Assembly: GCF_030694085.1 (NCBI RefSeq)
Contig: NZ_JAUXZE010000035.1
Span: 186,001-250,000, forward strand
Origin: Tabrizicola sp.
GTDB taxonomy: Bacteria; Pseudomonadota; Alphaproteobacteria; Rhodobacterales; Rhodobacteraceae
Direction of reading: 5' to 3'
DNA: 64,000 nucleotides
The notes under the pieces were generated by a model. It was not told the origin of the DNA. It made no database searches and saw only the letters and a program-made list of their open reading frames with translations. A program made the translations under genes and the position numbers. Shown piece by piece: positions 57,754-64,000 of the stretch (its first letter is position 1; the number at the start of each line of letters is the position of its first letter).

Positions 57754-59580
57754 CTACCCCTCCATCGCCTCCAGCTCGTCGATGAAGCCCGCGATCATCG
57801 ACAGGCCCTTGTCCCAGAACTTCGGGTCACTGGCGTCCAGCCCGAAGGGCGCAAGCAGGTCCTTGTGGTGCATCGACCCGCCCGCCTTCAGCATGGCGAA
57901 GTACTTCTCTTGAAAGTCCGGCAGGCCGCCCGCATAGGCCGCGTAAAGCGCGTTCACGAGACCATCTCCGAAGGCATAGGCATAGACGTAGAAGGGCGAG
58001 TGGACAAAGTGCGGGATATAGGCCCAGAAGGTCTCATACCCATCCATGAACTCGAAGGCGTCGCCCAGGGACTGCGCCTGGACCGACATCCACAGCGCGT
58101 TGATATCCTCGGGCGTCAACTCCCCCTGCGCCCGGGCGGCGTGTAGTTTGCATTCGAAGTCGTAGAAGGCGATCTGGCGGACGACCGTGTTGATCATGTC
58201 CTCGACCTTGCCCGCGAGCAGCGTCTTCTTTTCCGCTGGGGTCTTCGCCTGGTCCAGAAGCTTGCGGAAGGTCAGCATCTCGCCGAAGACGCTGGCGGTT
58301 TCCGCCAGCGTCAGGGGGGTAGAGGACAGCAATTCGCCCTGCCCCGCTGCCAGAACCTGATGCACGCCGTGGCCCAGTTCATGTGCCAGCGTCATCACGT
58401 CGCGCGGTTTTCCGAGGTAGTTCAGCATCACGTAAGGGTGGACTGTGGTGACCGTGGGGTGCGCAAAGGCACCGGGGGCCTTGCCGGGTTTCACGCCAGC
58501 GTCGATCCAGCCCTTGTCGAAGAAGGGCGTGGCAAGGTCGGCCATCCGGGGATCGAAGGCCGCGTAGGCCTCGGTCACCATGCGGCGCGCTTCGGACCAG
58601 TCCACGATGCGCGGAGTTTCCGACGGCAGCGGGGCGTTGCGGTCCCAGACTTGCAGCTTGTCCAGGCCCATCCACTTGGCCTTCAGCCGATAGTAGCGGT
58701 GCGAAAGTTTCGGATAGGCCGCGACCACGGCGTTGCGCAGGGCCTCGACGACCTCGGGTTCGACGTGGTTCGACAGGTGACGACCATGCTGGGGCGAGGG
58801 CATCTTGCGCCAGCGGTCGTGAATTTCCTTCTCCTTGGCCAGCGTGTTGTGGATGCGGGCGAAGAGCTTGACGTTCTTCTCGAACACCCCCGCCAGCGCC
58901 TGCGCCGCCGCCTGACGCCGGGGGCGCTGGGGGTCGGTCAGAAGGTTCAGCGTGGCTTCCAGGTTCAGCTCTTCCGCTTCGCCCTCGACCGCGAACATCA
59001 GGCCCGCCATCGTCTCGTCGAACAGCTTGTTCCAGGCCGACGCGCCGACGACCGACTCGTCATGCAGGAAACGTTCCAGCTCGTCCGACAACTGGTGCGG
59101 ACGCATCGCGCGCATCCGGTCAAAGACCGGCTTGTAGCGCGCAAGGTCCGCGTTGGCGGCCAGGAGGCGGACCAGGTGATCATCGTCCAGCCGGTTGAAT
59201 TCAAGCGAGAAGAACACCAGCGGAGTCGTCGCCGTGGTCACCTTGTCCTGGGCATTGCCCATGAACTGCGCACGTTCGGGGTCGATGGTGTTCTGATAAT
59301 AGCGCAGCCCCGCATAGGACATCAGCCGCCCGGCGATGACCTCGATACGTTCGTATTCCTGCACGCAGGCCAGAAGGCCCGCCGCGTCCTGCCGACCCAG
59401 CCGCCCCTCGTAGGTCTGGGCAAAGGCGGCGCAGGCGCGTTCCAGTTCCGCCATGTCGGCCGCGAATTCCGGGCCATCGGCGCTGGGGTAAAGGTCGGTC
59501 AGGTCCCAGTCGGGCAAATCGCCGAACCCGCCCCCGCTGGCATTTGCATCGAAAACGGGCTTGGGCAGGGGCAGGGTCAT
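57754..59580 (-). CDS. pepF: Oligoendopeptidase F (M3 family)
   Basis: 608 residues from ATG 59580; a longer frame to 59646 is not conserved. The zinc-metallopeptidase motif is HELGHGVHQ, with the family's distal Glu in the helix SSTPLTLAETASVFGE. The N-terminal part (WDLTDLYPSADGPEFAADMAELERACAAF) is typical of PepF. The enzyme cuts short peptides in the cytosol, helping recycle signal peptides and degraded protein. It is followed on the same strand by the frameshifted gene. Confidence 0.93.
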   Translation of the reverse strand: MTLPLPKPVFDANASGGGFGDLPDWDLTDLYPSADGPEFAADMAELERACAAFAQTYEGRLGRQDAAGLLACVQEYERIEVIAGRLMSYAGLRYYQNTIDPERAQFMGNAQDKVTTATTPLVFFSLEFNRLDDDHLVRLLAANADLARYKPVFDRMRAMRPHQLSDELERFLHDESVVGASAWNKLFDETMAGLMFAVEGEAEELNLEATLNLLTDPQRPRRQAAAQALAGVFEKNVKLFARIHNTLAKEKEIHDRWRKMPSPQHGRHLSNHVEPEVVEALRNAVVAAYPKLSHRYYRLKAKWMGLDKLQVWDRNAPLPSETPRIVDWSEARRMVTEAYAAFDPRMADLATPFFDKGWIDAGVKPGKAPGAFAHPTVTTVHPYVMLNYLGKPRDVMTLAHELGHGVHQVLAAGQGELLSSTPLTLAETASVFGEMLTFRKLLDQAKTPAEKKTLLAGKVEDMINTVVRQIAFYDFECKLHAARAQGELTPEDINALWMSVQAQSLGDAFEFMDGYETFWAYIPHFVHSPFYVYAYAFGDGLVNALYAAYAGGLPDFQEKYFAMLKAGGSMHHKDLLAPFGLDASDPKFWDKGLSMIAGFIDELEAMEG

Positions 59581-59645
59581 CGGGTCCTCCGGTATACTTT
59601 CGCTTGATCTAGGCTTGCGGTTGGTCCGGGAAAACCCCCGGACCA

Positions 59646-59718
59646 CGCCTCGTTCGACTTCGTCGCCTCGTCGTGATGCGCCTCCCCCCAGCGAGGAGTG
59701 ACGAAGTCATCGACGAGC
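59646..59718. repeat. REP-like repeat, CTCCTCG family, copy 3
   Basis: GCCTCGTTCGACTTCGTCGCCTCGTCG on the left and CAGCGAGGAGTGACGAAGTCATCGACGAG on the right. The layout and the flanking TCATCGACGAG match copy 2 (28673-28739). The sequence has diverged more than the other two. It sits between pepF and the oxidoreductase gene. Confidence 0.55.
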
Positions 59719-59723
59719 GGGTG

Positions 59724-60722
59724 TCAGATATCGACGGCGACCTCGTAGACCCGGTCCATCATCGCCTGGGTGCCGCGCACGAATTCCAGCGGGCAGGGAT
59801 AGGCTGCTCCCTCGCGGACGGTTCGGCCGAAGGCCTCGACCTGCAGCTTGTAGTGGTTGGCCGTGGGGAAGCGTTCGACGATCACCCGGTTGCCGTCCTG
59901 GTGCAGTTCCACCTCGGCCAGGTCGTTGACGTTGGCGTTGAAAGGACCGCCCTCCAGCCGGATCATACCCTTCGTCCCCTGGAACGTCGCGACCTGCCGG
60001 TTGTACATCCGCATCGAGGTCACAGAGCCATAGGTGAAGCGCCCTGCATAAGGTTTATTGGGCGGCCCCTCCATCGTGGCCGCGACCTGGGCGAAGGTAT
60101 CGACGCCATTGTCGCGGTGGATGCGGGCCGAGATGTCCACGGGCTCCGCACCGGTGACAAAGCGCATCGACCCGAAGGTATAGACCCCGATGTCGCGCAA
60201 CGACCCACCGCCGGTTTCCGGCTTCATGCGGATGTTGCCCATGTCGGTCAGGTTGAAGCTGAAGGCGACGTCGGCATGGACCAGATCGCCGATCTCTCCG
60301 GCCTCGAACCATTCCTTCGCGCGCTGCCACTGCGGATGGTGGACGATCATGTAGGCCTCTGCCGCAAGCAACCCAGAGCGATCCCGCGCCGCGATGATCT
60401 GGTCGATCTCGCGCGCTTTCAAGGCGATGGGCTTTTCGGTCAGCACATGCTTTCCGGCCGCAAGGCACTTCAGCGTCCATTCGACGTGCATGTGGTTCGG
60501 CAGCGGGATGTAGACCGCGTCGATCGACGGGTCGGCCAAAAGCGCCTCATAGCTGGTATGGACTGTCAGCGAGGGACAGAAGGCCTGGAACCCCGCGGCC
60601 TTCGACGCATCCGACGTCGCCAGCGCGGCCAGTTCCGCCCCCTCGGCGGCGTGGATCGCCGGAGCCATGTGTTCCCGCGCGAACCGCGCCGCACCCAATA
60701 CACCCCATCTGACCGGCTTCAT
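59724..60722 (-). CDS. Gfo/Idh/MocA family oxidoreductase
   Basis: 332 residues. KPVRWGVLGAARFAREHMAPAIH is the NAD(P)-binding start, and TEKPIALKAREIDQIIAARDRSG holds the conserved E-K-P. The C-terminal alpha/beta domain includes GGGSLRDIGVYTFGSMRFVTG, with the Asp/His-type catalytic region. The family oxidises or reduces sugars, inositol or biliverdin; the substrate is not apparent. Divides the pepF unit from the phospholipid genes. Confidence 0.87.
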   Translation of the reverse strand: MKPVRWGVLGAARFAREHMAPAIHAAEGAELAALATSDASKAAGFQAFCPSLTVHTSYEALLADPSIDAVYIPLPNHMHVEWTLKCLAAGKHVLTEKPIALKAREIDQIIAARDRSGLLAAEAYMIVHHPQWQRAKEWFEAGEIGDLVHADVAFSFNLTDMGNIRMKPETGGGSLRDIGVYTFGSMRFVTGAEPVDISARIHRDNGVDTFAQVAATMEGPPNKPYAGRFTYGSVTSMRMYNRQVATFQGTKGMIRLEGGPFNANVNDLAEVELHQDGNRVIVERFPTANHYKLQVEAFGRTVREGAAYPCPLEFVRGTQAMMDRVYEVAVDI

Positions 60723-60755
60723 GTCATCCTCCCCGAAAGCACCGACGCCAATAGG

Positions 60756-61397
60756 TCAGGTTTTGACGGGACCTTCAACCCGGCGGAAGCGCAGGAAGGT
60801 CATCAGGCCAAAGGGCCTTACCTGGCGGCTCTCCTCCAGCCGGAGCAGCGGATGCCCCAGCACCCGGTCGATGGCAAAGTCGGAGTGCCAGCCCAGCAGG
60901 TTCGCCAAGGGTGCCGCCAGCCGCTCGGCCACCGCCCAGCCTTCGGCGGCGCGGCCCGCGAAGTGGTTGGCGATCATCACCGAGCCTCCGGGGCGCACCA
61001 CGCGGGCCATCTCGTCCAGCACCCGCTCCGGCTCGGGGACGACGGACATGATATGCATCGCGGCGACATGATCGAAACTTGCATCCGGGAAGGCGATCCG
61101 CCGCGCGTCCATCTGGTGCAGGCCGTCCAGGTTCTTCAAACCGCCCTTCTGCGCCCGAACCTCGGCCTCACGCAGCATCTCGGCGGAAAGGTCGATCCCC
61201 GTCACCCGCACATGCGCACCATAGTAGCCCAGCGCCAGGCCGGTTCCGATCCCCACCTCCAGCACTGCCCCGCCCTGGGCGTTCACATGCGCCGCCGCCA
61301 GGATGCGCCCGCCCTGCGTGATCCGCCCGAAGGTCAGATCATAGACCGGCGCCCAGCGGCGATAGGATTTCTGGATGGCCTCTACTTGCATGCACAT
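60756..61397 (-). CDS. pmtA: Phosphatidylethanolamine N-methyltransferase (PmtA-like)
   Basis: 213 residues from ATG 61397, AAAGGA just upstream; the next ATG two codons later is also possible. SAM motif I is AVLEVGIGTGLALGYYG, motif II IDLSAEMLREA, motif III ARRIAFPDASFDHVAAMHIMSVVPEP. The start SYRRWAPVYDLTFGRITQGGR resembles the Rhodobacter-type PmtA, which methylates PE three times to phosphatidylcholine on the membrane. Placement after pssA and psd, which make its substrate, supports this over a ubiquinone-type methyltransferase. Confidence 0.82.
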   Translation of the reverse strand: MCMQVEAIQKSYRRWAPVYDLTFGRITQGGRILAAAHVNAQGGAVLEVGIGTGLALGYYGAHVRVTGIDLSAEMLREAEVRAQKGGLKNLDGLHQMDARRIAFPDASFDHVAAMHIMSVVPEPERVLDEMARVVRPGGSVMIANHFAGRAAEGWAVAERLAAPLANLLGWHSDFAIDRVLGHPLLRLEESRQVRPFGLMTFLRFRRVEGPVKT

Positions 61398-61478
61398 GAT
61401 TCCTTTGGCATTTCCGCAAAGGCGAGAGTGCCGCCCGCACCCCGGATTGCAAGGAAAAGCCGCAACCTGCGCGGGAAA

Positions 61479-62231
61479 TCAGCCGATGCCGGGCTTGCCC
61501 AGACTGCGAACGGCCAGCCAGAGGACCCCGGCCAGATAGGCCAGGCACAGGGTCAGAAGCGTGGTCCAGGGATAGGTGAGCAGAGCCGCAACCACGACCA
61601 CCGCGCCCACCAGCACATAGCGTGCGTAGTCGGTCGCAATGGTGATACGCTTCAAGGACGGGGTGCGGACCCGGCTGATCATCAGCGCGCCGATCCCCAC
61701 CATCCAGGCCGCGACCAGCACGGGGGGAAGGTGCAGGGCCCGGTCGGTTGCAAAGGACAGGTAAAGCGGCGACAGGACCAGCATGGCCCCGGCAGGTGAC
61801 GGCACTCCGATGAACACCGTCTTCTCGGCCGGTTCGCCCACCGTGTTCCTGCTTCCCACGTTGAACCGCGCCAGCCGCAGCATGCAGCACACCGCATAGA
61901 CCAGCACGGCGATCCACCCAAGGCTCGTTTCCGGCCGAAGGCCCCACATGTACAGGATCAGCGCCGGCGTGACACCGAAGTTCACGAAGTCGCACAGGGA
62001 ATCGAGTTCCGCCCCGATGGCGCTTTCCGACTTGAGCATCCGGGCAAGCCGTCCGTCCAGCCCGTCCAGCGCCGCAGCAACCCCGATCAGCAGGACCGCC
62101 ATCGTGAAGTTTCCGGCGATGCCGTAGCGGATCGCCGTCAAACCCGAGCAGAGCGCAAGGATCGACACGAAGTTCGGCAGAAGCTTCAGCAGCAGAAGCT
62201 CCCGCGGGGGGTCGGACGGCCTGCGCGCCAT
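61479..62231 (-). CDS. pssA: CDP-diacylglycerol-serine O-phosphatidyltransferase
   Basis: 250 residues, membrane protein. The CDP-alcohol phosphotransferase motif lies in ALDGLDGRLARMLKSESAIGAELDSLCDFV, with the full set of conserved Asp, Gly, Ala and Arg residues. It makes phosphatidylserine from CDP-diacylglycerol and serine. Its ATG lies two bases after the psd stop, so the two are co-translated: psd and pssA act in sequence. Confidence 0.92.
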   Translation of the reverse strand: MARRPSDPPRELLLLKLLPNFVSILALCSGLTAIRYGIAGNFTMAVLLIGVAAALDGLDGRLARMLKSESAIGAELDSLCDFVNFGVTPALILYMWGLRPETSLGWIAVLVYAVCCMLRLARFNVGSRNTVGEPAEKTVFIGVPSPAGAMLVLSPLYLSFATDRALHLPPVLVAAWMVGIGALMISRVRTPSLKRITIATDYARYVLVGAVVVVAALLTYPWTTLLTLCLAYLAGVLWLAVRSLGKPGIG

Positions 62232-62233
62232 GC

Positions 62234-62926
62234 CTACTCCACCCGCGCGGCGCGGGCGGGCGCATCCTGCCCGATGAAGGCGATGACGCTTTCGCCAGCA
62301 ACCATCGTCTGGCCCAGAGCGACCTGCGGCTGCACACCCTCGGGCAGATACACGTCAAGGCGGCTGCCAAAGCGGATCAGGCCGAAGCGTTCGCCGGTGC
62401 GGACGCTGTCGCCGGGCTTTTTCCAGCACATGATCCGGCGTGCGACCAGGCCTGCGATCTGCACCACGGCGATCTTGCGACCGTCCTGCATCTCGATTGC
62501 CAGGGCGTTGCGTTCGTTTTCTTCCGATGCCTTGTCCAGCGAAGCGTTGAAGAACTTGCCAGGCCGATAGGCGACGGCGGTAACGCGGCCAGCAATGGGC
62601 GCGCGGTTCACATGGCAGTTGAAGACCGACATGAAGACCGAAACCCGGACCAGTGCCTCTGGGCCTATGCCCAGCTCGACCGGAGGCACCGCGCGCTCGA
62701 TCAGGCTGACGACGCCGTCGGCGGGGCTGACCAGCAGGCCTGCGTTCTCGGGCACCGCGCGCTTGGGGTCACGGAAGAAATAGTAGCACCAGACGGTCAG
62801 GCCCAGACCAAGCCAGCCCAGCGGGTCCCACAGCCAGAAAAGGACCAGTGAGACGGCCGCGAAGACGGGAACGAATTTCCACCCCTCGGGGTGCATCGGC
62901 TTGAGAAAGGTGTCGATCATGCGCAT
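62234..62926 (-). CDS. psd: Phosphatidylserine decarboxylase
   Basis: 230 residues from ATG 62926, with GTAGGAGGAC at ideal distance; the frame to 62962 overlaps the terminator region. The self-cleavage site is [13 protein letters not shown] near the end, where Gly-Ser yields the pyruvoyl group. An N-terminal hydrophobic pair ([20 protein letters not shown]) tethers it to the membrane, as in the short non-E. coli-type enzymes. It makes PE from the PssA product. Confidence 0.93.
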   Translation of the reverse strand: MRMIDTFLKPMHPEGWKFVPVFAAVSLVLFWLWDPLGWLGLGLTVWCYYFFRDPKRAVPENAGLLVSPADGVVSLIERAVPPVELGIGPEALVRVSVFMSVFNCHVNRAPIAGRVTAVAYRPGKFFNASLDKASEENERNALAIEMQDGRKIAVVQIAGLVARRIMCWKKPGDSVRTGERFGLIRFGSRLDVYLPEGVQPQVALGQTMVAGESVIAFIGQDAPARAARVE

Positions 62927-62967
62927 GGACGTCCTCCTACCCTTCCAAAGGCCCTTGGGCAAACGAA

Positions 62968-62994
62968 AAGGCCGTGACCCAGGGTCACGGCCTT
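62968..62994 (-). terminator. Rho-independent terminator of rpoH
   Basis: AAGGCCGTGACCC and GGGTCACGGCCTT form a 13-bp stem with a one-base centre, followed on the minus strand by TTTTCGTTT. It lies 19 bp after the rpoH stop and before psd. Confidence 0.9.
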
Positions 62995-63012
62995 AGGTCT
63001 GACAGTCCTTGC

Positions 63013-63909
63013 TTACGCCGGGATCACCATGCCCTTGCCCTTGGCAAGTTCCCGCATCTTGGCCTGCAACTTCTCGAAGGCGCGGACCTCGATCTGGCGG
63101 ATACGCTCGCGGCTGACGCCATAGCTTTCCGACAGCTCTTCCAGCGTCACCGGGTCTTCCGACAGGCGGCGCTGCATCAGGACGTCCTTTTCCCGGTCGT
63201 TCAGGACAGACATCGCCTGCACCAGAAGCGCCCGGCGGGCGTCAAGCTCGTCCTTTTCCTCATAGGCTTCGGCCTGGTCGGAATCCTCGTCTTCAAGCCA
63301 GTCCTGCCACTGGGTGGCACTTTCGCCGTCCGAGCCGACCGTCGCGTTCAGCGACGCGTCCGAGCCCGACAGGCGGCGGTTCATGTCCACCACCTCGGCC
63401 TCGGTCACCGACAGGTCCTTGGCGATCTGGGCCACATTCTCGGGCCGCAGGTCGCCTTCCTCCAGCGCGCCGACCTTGGCCTTCGCCTTGCGCAGGTTGA
63501 AGAACAGCTTCTTTTGCGCGCTGGTCGTGCCCAGCTTTACCAGCGACCAGGACCGCAGGATGTATTCCTGGATCGAGGCGCGGATCCACCACATCGCATA
63601 TGTGGCCAGTCGGAAGCCCTTTTCCGGGTCGAAGCGCTTGACGGCCTGCATCAGCCCGACGTTCGCCTCACTGATCACCTCTGCCTGCGGCAGACCGTAG
63701 CCGCGATAGCCCATCGCGATCTTCGCGGCGAGGCGCAAGTGGCTGGTCACCATCTGGTGCGCGGCGTTGGCATCCTGATGGTCGACCCAGCGTTTCGCCA
63801 GCATGTATTCCTGTTCAGGTTCCAGAAGCGGAAACTTCCGAATTTCCTGCAGATACCGGTTCAAGCCCTGTTCCGGGCTTGGCGCGGGTAAGTTCGTGTA
63901 GGTGCTCAT
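63013..63909 (-). CDS. rpoH: RNA polymerase sigma-32 factor (heat-shock sigma)
   Basis: 298 residues. Region 2 includes NRYLQEIRKFPLLEPEQEYMLAKRW, then MVTSHLRLAAKIAMGYRGYGLPQAEVISEANVGLMQAVKRFDPEKGFRLATYAMWWIRASIQEYIL. The RpoH box QKKLFFNLRKAK is clear, and region 4 ends with LEELSESYGVSRERIRQIEVRAFEKLQ. RpoH directs heat-shock and, in Rhodobacter, oxidative stress genes; some relatives have two copies (RpoHI/RpoHII) and this sequence alone does not tell which. Own promoter lies upstream in 63910-64000, where CCCTTGCAAGGG is an inverted repeat. Confidence 0.95.
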   Translation of the reverse strand: MSTYTNLPAPSPEQGLNRYLQEIRKFPLLEPEQEYMLAKRWVDHQDANAAHQMVTSHLRLAAKIAMGYRGYGLPQAEVISEANVGLMQAVKRFDPEKGFRLATYAMWWIRASIQEYILRSWSLVKLGTTSAQKKLFFNLRKAKAKVGALEEGDLRPENVAQIAKDLSVTEAEVVDMNRRLSGSDASLNATVGSDGESATQWQDWLEDEDSDQAEAYEEKDELDARRALLVQAMSVLNDREKDVLMQRRLSEDPVTLEELSESYGVSRERIRQIEVRAFEKLQAKMRELAKGKGMVIPA

Positions 63910-64000
63910 CCTTGCCCCCTCATCTGCCCGGTGCGTCAGCGCCCCCGGGAACGCGATAACCTAAAGTAACCTGCATACCCTTGCAAGGGTTCCGTGACAC

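Overview
The window is a GC-rich (about two thirds G+C by eye) chromosomal segment of an alphaproteobacterium, most likely Rhodobacterales (Rhodobacter/Paracoccus/roseobacter relatives). The inference rests on gene content: a ribB-ribH-nusB cluster, CarD next to FdxA, an SUV3-type helicase with an S4 protein, a PmtA-type methyltransferase beside pssA and psd, an RpoH sigma factor, HdaA, MmcB, and a short alphaproteobacterial ProRS. Frequent GTG/TTG starts and many long antisense shadow frames fit the base composition. No rRNA, tRNA, CRISPR array, prophage or intact insertion sequence was seen.

Layout. 1-9.8 kb: K+/H+ antiporter, VOC protein, MetY, two unknown envelope proteins, a SIMPL protein, and a 974-residue membrane protein with a GspL/PilM-like start and a PilP/GspC-like end. 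9.9-14.4 kb: cobalamin genes cobT and cobS (divergent), riboflavin genes ribB and ribH with nusB, and a META lipoprotein. 14.4-22.3 kb: an orphan Imm11-like protein, a NavAb-like sodium channel, a lipase/SCP2 pair, TPR protein, SUV3-like helicase, S4 protein, FdxA and CarD. 22.3-28.7 kb: ankyrin protein, riboflavin synthase, and capsule genes of the KpsS, polysaccharide-export lipoprotein and KpsC types. 28.7-37.1 kb: MATE pump, Ni/Co exporter with DUF1007 partner, PPK2, GST, a single-chain adenylation-carrier-acyltransferase protein, and an NAD-dependent epimerase. 37.2-41.2 kb: parE followed by a higBA toxin-antitoxin pair, a second decayed copy of the parE tail, an AT-rich orphan gene and a repeat-rich stretch; this is the clearest accessory region. 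41.2-47 kb: oxidoreductases, hemolysin III, ThuA protein and proS. 47-53 kb: SH3 protein, an isolated pair of ABC sugar permeases, a PepSY/cytochrome b/LuxR operon, a PerM permease and hdaA. 53-64 kb: ppk1, mmcB, a host-attachment-like protein, a frameshifted gene, pepF, an oxidoreductase, pmtA-pssA-psd and rpoH.

Genes that work together: ribB/ribH/ribE (flavin), cobT/cobS (lower ligand and final assembly of cobalamin), the kps-type export genes, ppk1 plus ppk2 (polyphosphate), and pssA-psd-pmtA (phosphatidylserine to PE to methylated PE).

The most unusual signals are: (1) a 72-bp element with a 15-bp palindrome and a GTTAAC box at identical spacing, lying 60-70 bp upstream of metY, a quinone oxidoreductase gene and proS; (2) duplication of the parE 3' end around higBA; (3) the adenylation-carrier-acyltransferase fusion; (4) the PilM/PilP-like fusion; and (5) several families of dispersed intergenic hairpin repeats.
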